A DNA stretch of 46,333 nucleotides from assembly GCA_946530935.1 (NCBI GenBank), contig CAMNAJ010000003.1:1-46333 (forward strand), given 5' to 3'. The position numbers were made by a program, and so were the translations under genes. The stretch is from an uncultured Candidatus Saccharibacteria bacterium. Its GTDB lineage: Bacteria; Patescibacteriota; Saccharimonadia; Saccharimonadales; Saccharimonadaceae. Positions within the stretch are counted from its first letter, which is position 1; each line of letters opens with the position of its first letter. This document shows positions 9,573 to 17,243 of the stretch, in pieces. The notes beneath the pieces are model-generated. The model did no database searches, had not been told where the DNA came from, and saw only the letters and a list, made by a program, of their open reading frames with translations.

Positions 9573-9601
9573 ATTATATCACAAAAAGCATAAAAAGTCA
9601 A
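9573..9601 (-). promoter_or_regulatory. Sigma70 promoter of the HD gene
   Basis: On the minus strand: TTGACT (9601-9596), a 17-base spacer and TATAAT (9578-9573). The leader is about 25 bases and includes a G-rich ribosome-binding site. Confidence 0.7.
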
Positions 9602-9616
9602 TATGGGCACAAAAAA

Positions 9617-9693
9617 TGGTGGGGGTACTTGGACTCGAACCAAGGACACTGCGTGTATAAGACGCATGCTCTAACCAGCTGAGCTATACCCCC
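9617..9693 (-). tRNA. tRNA-Ile with UAU anticodon, CCA encoded
   Basis: 77 bases folding as a full cloverleaf: acceptor GGGGGTA/TACCCCC, D-stem GCTC/GAGC, anticodon stem TGCGT/ACGCA, T-stem CTTGG/CCAAG, discriminator A and encoded CCA. The anticodon loop is CTTATAC, giving anticodon UAU, which reads AUA directly. Most bacteria instead read AUA with a CAU-anticodon tRNA modified to lysidine by TilS. AUA codons are used in this window. Confidence 0.9.
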
Positions 9694-9702
9694 AGCTACT
9701 CT

Positions 9703-9725
9703 ATTTTAACACAAAATGCTATAAT
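9703..9725. promoter_or_regulatory. Divergent promoters for tRNA-Ile and the gene at 9733
   Basis: Minus strand: TGTTAAAAT (9711-9703), nine bases before the tRNA. Plus strand: TGCTATAAT (9717-9725), seven bases before the GTG at 9733. The whole intergenic space is 39 bases. Confidence 0.55.
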
Positions 9726-9732
9726 AGTAAGC

Positions 9733-10161
9733 GTGAACACCTTGAAAACCAAGTTTCGCCAAATAAAGTACAACCTAAAACACGGTTTTTTTTCGATAGA
9801 AAATGTCGTTTTAATTCTAGCTATCATCCTCTGTCTTACCTGGACTTACCAATCTATCCAGGCTATGTCCAGAAACTGGGAACTTACCGAACGTCTCAGT
9901 GCCGACAAAAAGAGTCTCGAACTCCTACAGATCGAAGTTGAAACCGCTGAACTGGAAAATGAATATTATCGCACCGATGAATACAAGGAATTATCCGCCC
10001 GTCGTCTAGCCAATAAGCAACTGCCCGGCGAATACATGGTATACTTACCGCCTAATTCCGAATCCGCCAAAAACAAGCATCAAGTTGCCACCATCATCAA
10101 AGGGGAAAAGCGATATTCCAATTTTGAAAAATGGATGATGTTTCTATTTCCAAATGTATAA
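9733..10161 (+). CDS. FtsB/DivIC-like septum formation initiator family protein
   Basis: 142 residues, GTG start seven bases after a -10 box. There is a short cytoplasmic N-terminus, one membrane helix (about 24-44, VVLILAIILCLTWTY), then a heptad-rich coiled coil (50-85, ELTERLSADKKSLELLQIEV) and a YKELSARRLANKQLPGE segment. This layout is that of the FtsB/DivIC/FtsL family, which bridges the divisome. The C-terminal part after the coiled coil resembles the usual LARE-xl-xxpgE region. It stands directly before the pseudopilin genes, so a role in the pilus cluster cannot be excluded. Confidence 0.65.
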   Translation: MNTLKTKFRQIKYNLKHGFFSIENVVLILAIILCLTWTYQSIQAMSRNWELTERLSADKKSLELLQIEVETAELENEYYRTDEYKELSARRLANKQLPGEYMVYLPPNSESAKNKHQVATIIKGEKRYSNFEKWMMFLFPNV

Positions 10162-10169
10162 AAAACTTA

Positions 10170-10178
10170 TGCTATAAT
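10170..10178 (+). promoter_or_regulatory. Leaderless extended -10 promoter
   Basis: TGCTATAAT, six bases before the ATG at 10185; no ribosome-binding site. Confidence 0.65.
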
Positions 10179-10184
10179 TAAAGT

Positions 10185-10997
10185 ATGAAAAAGGTTAAGC
10201 TTGGTTTCACCTTAATTGAAGTGTCTTTATTTTTGGCAATTACTGGCGCTTTATTTGTCAGCATTATTGTAGGCACCCAAAATTCAATCTGGCAACAAAA
10301 ATATAATGATTCCGTGCAAAACTTCACTAACTTTATTCGTAATGCTTATGCTCAAGTTTCGAATCCGCAGGGAATTGGCGATGGCCGTAGTGACCAAGCC
10401 ATTTACGGTAAACTTATCGTCTTTGGCCAAGAATATGATTTAAAGGGCGAAAAGATCCCAAGTGACGAACAAAGAATATTTATCTATGATGTAGTTGGTG
10501 ATGCTTCGAGCGTTGGCACTGGTTCAGTAATCGAAACCTTTAAAGCTTTAAGAATCAATGTGGTCGTTGAAGAAGTTAACGGTGGCACCACCAACGTTTC
10601 TCCGGCCGGTCTTGCAGATAGCTATGTACCAACCTGGGCCTCAGTAATCGAAAAAACCAGAGTCACTGCTGGTGCAGATAATAACTTCAAAGGTTCCATT
10701 TTGATTGTCCGCCATCCACGCTCTGGAATTATCAATACTCTATTTGCTGATCGCATTATCAAAGTCAATGAAGAAGTTAGAAATGCTCGCTTAAGCGGCA
10801 ATTATAGCGGCACCAGAACGCTTCTTACTAGCAAACTAGATTTCTTCTCAGTTGGACAAATCGATCTCTGTGTCAATCCTTATGGCATGGGTGAAATGGG
10901 TACATTTAGGCGTAATATCCGCATTGTCAAAAACGCCCGCAACTCATCTGGTGTCGAAATTATCGACCAAGACGCATCAGACAATTATTGCAAATAA
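10185..10997 (+). CDS. Type IV pseudopilin (prepilin N-methylation motif)
   Basis: 270 residues. The basic leader MKKVKLG is followed by the prepilin peptidase site G/FTLIEVSLFL, with the conserved Glu5 of the mature protein and a hydrophobic helix to about residue 32. Cleavage after Gly7 by PilD would give a minor pilin or pseudopilin; the large soluble domain suggests a minor subunit rather than the main filament. It is the first of three pilin-like genes and has its own leaderless promoter. Type IV pili in Saccharibacteria are linked to motility and host contact; the specific role of this subunit is inference. Confidence 0.85.
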   Translation: MKKVKLGFTLIEVSLFLAITGALFVSIIVGTQNSIWQQKYNDSVQNFTNFIRNAYAQVSNPQGIGDGRSDQAIYGKLIVFGQEYDLKGEKIPSDEQRIFIYDVVGDASSVGTGSVIETFKALRINVVVEEVNGGTTNVSPAGLADSYVPTWASVIEKTRVTAGADNNFKGSILIVRHPRSGIINTLFADRIIKVNEEVRNARLSGNYSGTRTLLTSKLDFFSVGQIDLCVNPYGMGEMGTFRRNIRIVKNARNSSGVEIIDQDASDNYCK

Positions 10998-11022
10998 AAT
11001 CTGGGTAAAAACATAATCATTA

Positions 11023-11031
11023 TGATATAAT
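11023..11031 (+). promoter_or_regulatory. Leaderless extended -10 promoter
   Basis: TGATATAAT, six bases before the ATG at 11038; no ribosome-binding site. Confidence 0.65.
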
Positions 11032-11037
11032 AATAGT

Positions 11038-11970
11038 ATGTCGAAAAAGGCTTATCGGGATGGGTTTACTTTGATTGAGCTGACGTTAGCTATGCTTTTT
11101 ATCGGTCTTCTTTCGATCTCGATTGTTCTTATCATTAGTAATACTGTTTCGGCCTTTCAGCGCGGTATGAAACTTAGCCGCGTTAACGCAGTTGGTACCG
11201 ACATTGTAGACGATATGCGCGCCTCAATTCAAAGCTCCTCCGCTAGAGGGTTACTAAATAGCTGTTATTCAAATGTTTTTGCTTCTGGCGTACCACTAGG
11301 CCCAGAACAACGTGATAAATGTGTAAAAGATAACGCAAAAAACTATGTGGCAGTATCCAAAGTTGCCAAAGTTAAAGTTAACGGTGTAGAACAAGAAGTC
11401 CCGATTCTTGGCGCCTTTTGTACCGGTTCATACACTTATATTTGGAACAGTGGCTACTTTGAAGCCGAAAACGTCACTTTCCCAGAAAGAACCAACAAAG
11501 ATTGGGCTAAAATCCGTTATATGGATGCTGGCGATATTAAAGAATATCCAGCCGCCGGTGCTAGACCGTTCCGTCTACTTCGCATCCAAGATGAAGCACG
11601 CATCTTTTGTCTTGCTGCAGTAGATAATACTGGTAATTCCTACGATTTACCAAATAACGGCATCAGCAACGTCTTTGATATTAGCACCATTAGCTACGGC
11701 CAGCTTCGCGATGATTTAGTTGATTTACTCCCACCAGACAGCGGGAACGATCTCGCCGTCTATGATATTTCAGTGGCACGTCCAGCCGTTAGTGAAAACG
11801 GCGACAATGCCTTCTATTCAGTTTCGTTTATTCTCGGCACCGTAACCGGTGGTGTAAACATTGTTGCTAACGGCAACTCGTGTGCTGCACCAAACGATTT
11901 GATGCCAGGGAATTACAATTATTGCGCGATTAATAAATTTAATTTTGCCGTACAGGTAAATGGAGGATAG
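11038..11970 (+). CDS. Type IV pseudopilin, PilW/minor-pilin-like
   Basis: 310 residues. Leader MSKKAYRDG followed by FTLIELTLAMLFIGLLSISIV, the class III prepilin signal with Glu5. A large extracellular domain follows, with several cysteines (for example SCYSNVF and RDKCV around residues 80-100, and a C-terminal pair SCAAP/YNYC). The size and position between a pseudopilin and a PilX-like gene match a minor-pilin set that primes pilus assembly. The stop TAG is immediately followed by the ATG of the next gene, preceded by GGAGG, so the two are translationally coupled. Confidence 0.85.
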   Translation: MSKKAYRDGFTLIELTLAMLFIGLLSISIVLIISNTVSAFQRGMKLSRVNAVGTDIVDDMRASIQSSSARGLLNSCYSNVFASGVPLGPEQRDKCVKDNAKNYVAVSKVAKVKVNGVEQEVPILGAFCTGSYTYIWNSGYFEAENVTFPERTNKDWAKIRYMDAGDIKEYPAAGARPFRLLRIQDEARIFCLAAVDNTGNSYDLPNNGISNVFDISTISYGQLRDDLVDLLPPDSGNDLAVYDISVARPAVSENGDNAFYSVSFILGTVTGGVNIVANGNSCAAPNDLMPGNYNYCAINKFNFAVQVNGG

Positions 11971-13302
11971 ATGAGAATAAAGGAAAAATTTAAATCAGGT
12001 GCTGCGTCATTCTACATTGTCGCATTTTCAACCTTGATTTTAATCATTATTGCAACAAGCTTTGCAGTTGCAATTGTGGCAGAAGTGACGCGTTCGTCAA
12101 ACGACGACCTTTCCCAATCTGCTTACGACGCCGCTCTTGCTGGTATTGAAGATGCCAAACTAACTTTTATGAATTACCAGAACTGTATTAATTCTGGTAA
12201 AACCTTTACCGACGATGCTCCAAACGATAATGGCGTAGTCACCTGCGACGATATCGTTTACTGGATGAATCACCCGGATTGTGACATGGTTGGTCATATT
12301 CTTGGACGCATCGATAAGACTGATAGCGGTGAAGTATTTGTTGAAGAAACTGAAAATTCCTCCGATTCGGGCAACAACGAGATGAACCAAGCTTACACCT
12401 GTGTGACGATTAAAACCAAACTAAATGACTACCGCGCAAGTCTTTCCTCAATGAATCCATATCGTATTGTTAAAGTCGATCTCGACAAGGCAAATGCCTC
12501 AGATATTCAAGCTGTAAAAATTAGCTGGTTCTTAAACGGCGGCACTCTTGCCCTTGATTACACCAACTATACTTCTGGACGCGTAGCTTTCCAGCCACTT
12601 AATTTAGTTAATGCTTCAACTCCTCCAACTCTCGCTGTTGAATTAATTCAAACCGCACAAAACTTCACCATGGCTCAACTAAACGGCACTACTTCAAGTA
12701 ACCGTACCGACCGTGCAACCGTTTATCTAGTTCCAACCGGCAGCGTCTCCCACGCTACTGGCACCACCCAAACCTACGTTGGCGCCTATGACTCCACAAA
12801 TCATCTCAACACGCTATCTGCTGCTCAAATTGCTGCCACTAACGATCATAGAAAGGATCTTCCATTTACCGTTTATTGTCCAGGTGACACAGTAACTGAC
12901 GAATACGTCTGTTCAACCACCTTGAATTTGCCAAAGCCAATTGGTGGGGAACGAAGTAAAGATACCTTCATGTTTGTCGTTTCTTTGCCTTATGGCCAGC
13001 CAGAAACCGATTTCTCACTTGAATTCATCTGTGCTGATGGCAAAGATTGTGGTTCTGCTACCGCTGGTGGTGGTTCAATGGGCGATACCTCTATTGCCTC
13101 TTTGAATGGTGTCCAGGTCCTCATCGACTCAACCGGCCGTGCTAACGATCTCTTCCGCCGCGTCGAAGTTCGTCTTGAGCCTGCTGACAACGCCTTTGCA
13201 TATCCGTTCTACGCAGTCCAAGTTGGCGAAAAACTCGAGAAAGACCTTACCGTTACTACAGAATGTAGCCTTCCATATAGCGCAGCAACCTGTCCACGTT
13301 AA
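11971..13302 (+). CDS. PilX-like pilus assembly protein
   Basis: 443 residues. It begins MRIKEKFKSGAASFYIVAF with one membrane helix (about 15-38). In place of the G/FTLIE site it has SGAASFYIV, as in PilX or GspK-like proteins where the motif is degenerate. The early AYDAALAGIEDA segment resembles the helix after the membrane part in PilX N-terminal domains (the SQAALAGIEdA pattern). The rest is a large secreted domain with paired cysteines. Its start follows the previous stop directly with a strong GGAGG site. End of the pilin cluster. Confidence 0.7.
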   Translation: MRIKEKFKSGAASFYIVAFSTLILIIIATSFAVAIVAEVTRSSNDDLSQSAYDAALAGIEDAKLTFMNYQNCINSGKTFTDDAPNDNGVVTCDDIVYWMNHPDCDMVGHILGRIDKTDSGEVFVEETENSSDSGNNEMNQAYTCVTIKTKLNDYRASLSSMNPYRIVKVDLDKANASDIQAVKISWFLNGGTLALDYTNYTSGRVAFQPLNLVNASTPPTLAVELIQTAQNFTMAQLNGTTSSNRTDRATVYLVPTGSVSHATGTTQTYVGAYDSTNHLNTLSAAQIAATNDHRKDLPFTVYCPGDTVTDEYVCSTTLNLPKPIGGERSKDTFMFVVSLPYGQPETDFSLEFICADGKDCGSATAGGGSMGDTSIASLNGVQVLIDSTGRANDLFRRVEVRLEPADNAFAYPFYAVQVGEKLEKDLTVTTECSLPYSAATCPR

Positions 13303-13307
13303 TAGTC

Positions 13308-13336
13308 TTTACAAAACATCAAAATTGGTGTATAAT
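13308..13336 (+). promoter_or_regulatory. Sigma70 promoter of tRNA-fMet
   Basis: TTTACA (13308-13313), a 17-base spacer and TATAAT (13331-13336), about 20 bases before the tRNA. Confidence 0.75.
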
Positions 13337-13356
13337 AACACCCGTACCTTAAATAT

Positions 13357-13433
13357 CGCGGGGTAGAGCAGCCTGGTAGCTCGTTTGGCTCATAACCAAA
13401 AGGTCGTTGGTTCAAATCCAACCCCCGCCACCA
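13357..13433 (+). tRNA. Initiator tRNA-fMet (CAU)
   Basis: 77-base cloverleaf with CTCATAA anticodon loop and encoded CCA. Initiator traits: mismatch at the end of the acceptor stem (C1-C72 here; C1-A72 in E. coli) and the A11-U24 pair in the D-stem (GAGC/GCTC). Sequence GCAGCCTGGTAGCTCGT matches bacterial initiators. Oddity: the anticodon stem is TTTGG/CCAAA, so only two of the three usual G-C pairs (29-31/39-41) remain. Confidence 0.92.
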
Positions 13434-13453
13434 AGTTCTAAATTTTTTAGAAT

Positions 13454-13495
13454 AAAAATCGGCCCGGGTTACCCCCCTAACCCAGGTCGATTTTT
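13454..13495. terminator. Long terminator hairpin between tRNA-fMet and the convergent flavoprotein gene
   Basis: 17-pair stem from AAAAATCGGCCCGGGTT and AACCCAGGTCGATTTTT, with one G-T pair and one mismatch and an eight-base loop. T-runs on both strands make it bidirectional. Confidence 0.85.
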
Positions 13496-13499
13496 GTTT

Positions 13500-14858
13500 T
13501 TAAAACAATTCACTAATTTCTGTAATCATCGAAGCGTAACTATTTGCAATATGTGGCGTATTATCGATGTCATCAATAGTAAGATTACGCTTTATAGCAA
13601 GAGCAAATTCGGCAATCATTAAACTAGCATTCGGCGCTACAATAGAAGCACCAAGGATCCTTCGATTATTTCCGATTAATACCTTAATCATTCCAGAATT
13701 AAATCTTTCAATTCTACTGATTGGAAGATCGCGTAAAACTAAGGATGCTTTTTTAAACTTTATACCTCGTTTCTTTAGCTCAGCCTCTGTTTCACCCACA
13801 ACTGCCACCTCAGGATAAGTATTAGTGACACGGCAAAAACCGCGGTAGTCTGGATAAATTCTACTCTTTTCTAACAGATTAGTTGCCAAAATCTTGCCCT
13901 GATATTCGGAGCGTTCTGTGGACGAGTCTCCACCTAATGCATCGCCGATTGCATAGATGTTCTTTTGTGAGGTTTGGAATAGCTTATTAACCTTAATGCC
14001 GTTTTTGTCGTATTTCACATTGGCATTTTCAAGCCCAAAATCTAGTACTGGTTTAGACCCAGTTGCAAGAATAATGCAATCAATCCTGAGTGATTTTTCG
14101 TGTCCTTCCGAAGATAAAATAACCTTTTTGCTAACATTATCTCGTTCTAACGCTACTACCTTTGTCTTTGTAGCAATCTTAACACCTAATTTCGTTGTAA
14201 GGTGCTCGGTAATTGCGGCGCTAACCTCAGAATCTTCTTTTGGCAGAATTCTATCCGCCGCCTCAACCATGAATACAGATGTGCCAAGCTCAGCTAAATA
14301 CGACGTAATTTCGCAGCCTGTTGCACCACCGCCAATTACCAAAGCATACTTCGGTAGCTTCCTCAGCTTAATGGCTGATTCTGGTGTCAAGAAGGGAACA
14401 GTATCAACTCCTACTATGTCACCAGTATCAAGCTTTGCACCAGTAGCTATAATGAAATTTTCAGAGGTAACCTGTTCTTGGCCCATAGCAATTGTATGGA
14501 CATCAAGAAAATGCGCATTGCCAAACATCGGGATTATGCCAGCTGAATCGTATATCTCTGTTGAACCGCCACCGAGTGCTGAAACAATTTGGTTTTGGTG
14601 CATCGTTACTGAAGGGAAATTAAAGTGTAGTTCCTGGCTATTTATCTCTGGATAGTTAGAAAGCCTTGAAAAAGTATGAGAAAAACCAAGGTTTACAAGA
14701 TATGGGATATCACGGGTATTTAGATTGTTGCCGCCAAAGGCATAACCTTCTACGATAGCAATTCTGTTCTTAGTTTTTTTAGCAAGATTTAAAGCGGCAG
14801 TAGTACCAGCCGGTCCACTACCGATTATTACATAATCAAAATTGTATTTTTTCCCCAT
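13500..14858 (-). CDS. FAD/NAD(P) oxidoreductase of the disulfide-reductase fold, without redox cysteines
   Basis: 452 residues. N-terminal FAD site GSGPAG (13-18), NAD(P) site IGGGATGCE in the middle, ATG at the domain hinge (IIATGAKL), second FAD contact IYAIGDALGG, and a C-terminal dimerisation domain. In dihydrolipoamide dehydrogenase relatives the active site reads GGTCxNxGCIP; here it is GGNNLNTRDIP (42-52), so both redox cysteines are replaced (Asn45, Asp50). The C-terminal HPTxxE motif is HIANSY, so its Glu is lost too. It cannot use a thiol/disulfide cycle; a quinone- or other acceptor-linked NAD(P)H oxidoreductase is plausible (compare mycobacterial LpdA-like enzymes). Last gene of a three-gene minus-strand operon, nine bases after its neighbour. 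Confidence 0.85.
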   Translation of the reverse strand: MGKKYNFDYVIIGSGPAGTTAALNLAKKTKNRIAIVEGYAFGGNNLNTRDIPYLVNLGFSHTFSRLSNYPEINSQELHFNFPSVTMHQNQIVSALGGGSTEIYDSAGIIPMFGNAHFLDVHTIAMGQEQVTSENFIIATGAKLDTGDIVGVDTVPFLTPESAIKLRKLPKYALVIGGGATGCEITSYLAELGTSVFMVEAADRILPKEDSEVSAAITEHLTTKLGVKIATKTKVVALERDNVSKKVILSSEGHEKSLRIDCIILATGSKPVLDFGLENANVKYDKNGIKVNKLFQTSQKNIYAIGDALGGDSSTERSEYQGKILATNLLEKSRIYPDYRGFCRVTNTYPEVAVVGETEAELKKRGIKFKKASLVLRDLPISRIERFNSGMIKVLIGNNRRILGASIVAPNASLMIAEFALAIKRNLTIDDIDNTPHIANSYASMITEISELF

Positions 14859-14866
14859 ACTTACCT

Positions 14867-15106
14867 CTATATTATTTTATCACGGTTTTGATAAACATAA
14901 GCAAAATCCGCATTGTACTTCTTCAACTCTTTTACTACCAACCGATCTAAATCAGCCCTTGTAATTACTGTTTTCTTCTTTAAGTTATTCTTTACGACCT
15001 TAATTGTAGCATCAATAAATGACTCCGCTGCACCTACCGGAATTCTCAGCGCTCTGGCGTGGATTTTTAGTTCTTTTCTTAATTCTTTCTCAGTATTACT
15101 ATCCAT
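14867..15106 (-). CDS. Small helical protein, weakly ATP-cone-like
   Basis: 79 residues, mostly helical and basic, without membrane segments. The C-terminal half (VITRADLDRLVVKELKKYN followed by FAYVYQNRDK) resembles the last helices of ATP-cone domains, which end in a similar Tyr-containing YxxYR pattern; the N-terminal strand part is missing. The start overlaps the end of the membrane-protein gene by eight bases and the stop is nine bases before the flavoprotein, so the three are surely co-transcribed. The link with ATP-cone proteins is weak; otherwise an unknown protein. Confidence 0.6.
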   Translation of the reverse strand: MDSNTEKELRKELKIHARALRIPVGAAESFIDATIKVVKNNLKKKTVITRADLDRLVVKELKKYNADFAYVYQNRDKII

Positions 15107-15803
15107 ATTGCACTCCTAGCCAAGCCATCGTACCTGCGAGTAATGTAAAGGTTATAAATAGGCCAATCTTAATAAATGCTTTTCTTTTTACCCGTTTTTT
15201 CTCAATTTCCGCCAGATTATGGTCTAGCCTGAATAGCGTCCTCATATAGAAAAGTGGAATCACCGAAATAACCACGTATAAAATCATAATTGCAGCGCGT
15301 GGTAAAGCAGGAGACTCTAGCAAGGCAATCACGCCGGCAATATAAATTGGAAGAGTAAACACCAATTCGAATGCCCCCACGATAAAGCCAAGCACAAACG
15401 CATCGGAACGTGTTTTGATGCTTTTAGCTTTGACAGTTATACCATTTGTAATGGAGCGCGGTACATATAATTCTGTAAGCTTACCCTTCCTATAATAAAA
15501 CAACAAACTAGTAATTGCTTCTGCAATAAAAACACCAAATAACACCCAAGGGACAATCTTGAACGCAATACCAGATGTTTCGCCAATTAGATTTGATAGC
15601 AGAAGATAAACTATCAGCCACATCCCGCCAATAAATATTTCCGCCCCTAGAATAAAATAAAGGCAAAAATTGTCAGCTTTAACAAATGTATTTTTACCTA
15701 GAGCGTAATGATAAAAAAGCGCTAGCGTACCAGGTGTCAGTTGCATGAATAGTTGAATAAGCGTAATCAGTATCAGAATAATTACAGAGATGAAGATGCC
15801 CAT
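15099..15803 (-). CDS. Six-helix membrane protein, LysE/CcdA-superfamily-like
   Basis: 234 residues with about six hydrophobic helices. The first has a conserved-looking QLTPGTLALFYHYALGK turn, and the fourth contains GFIVGAFELVFTLPIYIAG, which resembles the GxxxGxxxxPCxxP helix of CcdA/DsbD and the LysE superfamily, but with no cysteine. A basic cytoplasmic loop lies between helices three and four. First gene of an operon with the small helical protein and the cysteine-less flavoprotein, suggesting electron transfer or export across the membrane without thiol chemistry (inference). Leaderless promoter upstream. Confidence 0.65.
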   Translation of the reverse strand: MGIFISVIILILITLIQLFMQLTPGTLALFYHYALGKNTFVKADNFCLYFILGAEIFIGGMWLIVYLLLSNLIGETSGIAFKIVPWVLFGVFIAEAITSLLFYYRKGKLTELYVPRSITNGITVKAKSIKTRSDAFVLGFIVGAFELVFTLPIYIAGVIALLESPALPRAAIMILYVVISVIPLFYMRTLFRLDHNLAEIEKKRVKRKAFIKIGLFITFTLLAGTMAWLGVQYG

Positions 15804-15809
15804 GCTTTG

Positions 15810-15818
15810 ATTATAACA
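15810..15818 (-). promoter_or_regulatory. Leaderless extended -10 promoter of the 15803 operon
   Basis: TGTTATAAT on the minus strand, six bases before the ATG at 15803. Confidence 0.65.
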
Positions 15819-15863
15819 TGTAGAGGGTTGTATTTCTAGGAACGTTTTGTTACCGTCGTGAGC

Positions 15864-17243
15864 ATGAAAAACTATTTATTCATTTTAAGTATCCTGTCTG
15901 CGTTAGTTCTGGGTTTGTTCATGCCATTTCCGCCAGTTTTTGCCGAGACTATGGAGCCAGAGTACCCTGAAATCTTTATCTATGCCATCAATCCAGGTTA
16001 TACCATTGATGGTGTTAGCAACACCGGTGAAATGATAGAGCTGCGTCGCTCTAAGCCAGGTGATCCTATTTCGCTCGCTGGCCTATCCATAGGCTATACT
16101 AATACAAGCGGAGAATCTACCACGCTGATAGAATTCCCCGAGAACAGTTGGTTGGTCGGCGAGAGCATCCTCCTTCGCTTGGCCAGCTCGCCCGGGAGCG
16201 AGCTGGCTGCCGTAAACTATAAGACTACCAAAACATTTCGTGGTATTGGCTTTTCCGCTAGTCTTGATTTAAAACGCGGTGAAGAAATACTTGATGTAAT
16301 TTGTTGGACGGGGAAGAACAATTGCTACCCAGCCTTTAAATCTGCCACACCGAAGGTCCTTTTACGGGATTCTCCTACTAGTTTTATAGAGGTCGAATCT
16401 TACATGCCGGACTATGATGAAAAATCATTTTTTATTAAGGAAGAAGAAAAAGAAGAAATAAAAAGCCAGTGTAAAGGCCTAGTCTTCTCTGAAATCTTGA
16501 GTTATTACGAGGAACTTCAGAGCGAGCAATTCATTGAACTTTATAATTCAGCCGAAGAACAAATATTAATGGATGGCTGTACGCTAGAATATAAGAATAA
16601 ATCTTACCCCCTTCAGGGTATTTTAAAACCTGAATCATATTACAAGAGAGTACTATATGATTTTTCCATTACTAAAAATCCAACCAACATTGGTATCGTC
16701 TCTTTAATAGACACAACTGGCGAAGTATTAGATAAGCTCGAATATCCAAATGGCCAGAAAAAGGCCACTTCTTACGCTCTAGTTGGATATCAGAATAATG
16801 GCGAAGAACTCTGGCGAACAACTTTTTTACCCACGCCCGGAGAACCAAACATCTACCAAGAATTCCGCACTTGCGAAGATGGAAAAGTAATCAACGAAAC
16901 CACTGGCAACTGTGTAAAGCCAACCGTTATTAAGATTAAAACTTGTCCTGAGGGCCAGTTTTTGAATCCTTTAACAAATCGTTGCAATAAAATCCCCGTC
17001 ATAACTACTAAAACTTGCAAAGAAGGTTACGAACTAAACCCAGATACTGGTAAATGTAAAAAGATTAAAGTGAATAACGGCGCAGATTATAGTCTAGCCA
17101 CCTCAACTTTTGAAGAAAAAACGTCTTTTATTGCTCTTTATGCAGTTCTTGGTGTTGTTTTGCTTGGTCTAATCTATATTATCTATGAATTTAGGCAGGA
17201 GATTGCGAAGCTTTTTCGTAAAGTTTTTCGACAATCTCATTAA
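15864..17243 (+). CDS. Secreted lamin-tail-domain protein with C-terminal membrane anchor
   Basis: About 459 residues from the ATG at 15864; an in-frame GTG two codons earlier (15858) is the alternative start. A signal peptide (MKNYLFILSILSALVLGLF) is followed by two lamin-tail-like beta domains (roughly 30-165, NTGEMIELRR; and 200-345, SEQFIELYN with PTPGEPN at its end). Three short cysteine repeats follow, of the form TCxEGxxxNPxTGxC, separated by VIxIK/VITTK linkers. One membrane helix (about 428-448) and a basic tail close the protein. It is probably displayed outside and held by the C-terminal helix. Its last 53 bases overlap the 3' end of the opposite kinase gene. Confidence 0.8.
   Translation: MKNYLFILSILSALVLGLFMPFPPVFAETMEPEYPEIFIYAINPGYTIDGVSNTGEMIELRRSKPGDPISLAGLSIGYTNTSGESTTLIEFPENSWLVGESILLRLASSPGSELAAVNYKTTKTFRGIGFSASLDLKRGEEILDVICWTGKNNCYPAFKSATPKVLLRDSPTSFIEVESYMPDYDEKSFFIKEEEKEEIKSQCKGLVFSEILSYYEELQSEQFIELYNSAEEQILMDGCTLEYKNKSYPLQGILKPESYYKRVLYDFSITKNPTNIGIVSLIDTTGEVLDKLEYPNGQKKATSYALVGYQNNGEELWRTTFLPTPGEPNIYQEFRTCEDGKVINETTGNCVKPTVIKIKTCPEGQFLNPLTNRCNKIPVITTKTCKEGYELNPDTGKCKKIKVNNGADYSLATSTFEEKTSFIALYAVLGVVLLGLIYIIYEFRQEIAKLFRKVFRQSH

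Noticed and set aside
13957-14655. 232-codon plus-strand frame opposite the flavoprotein
   Set aside because: The minus strand encodes clear FAD and NAD binding motifs; the plus reading is a low-complexity shadow.
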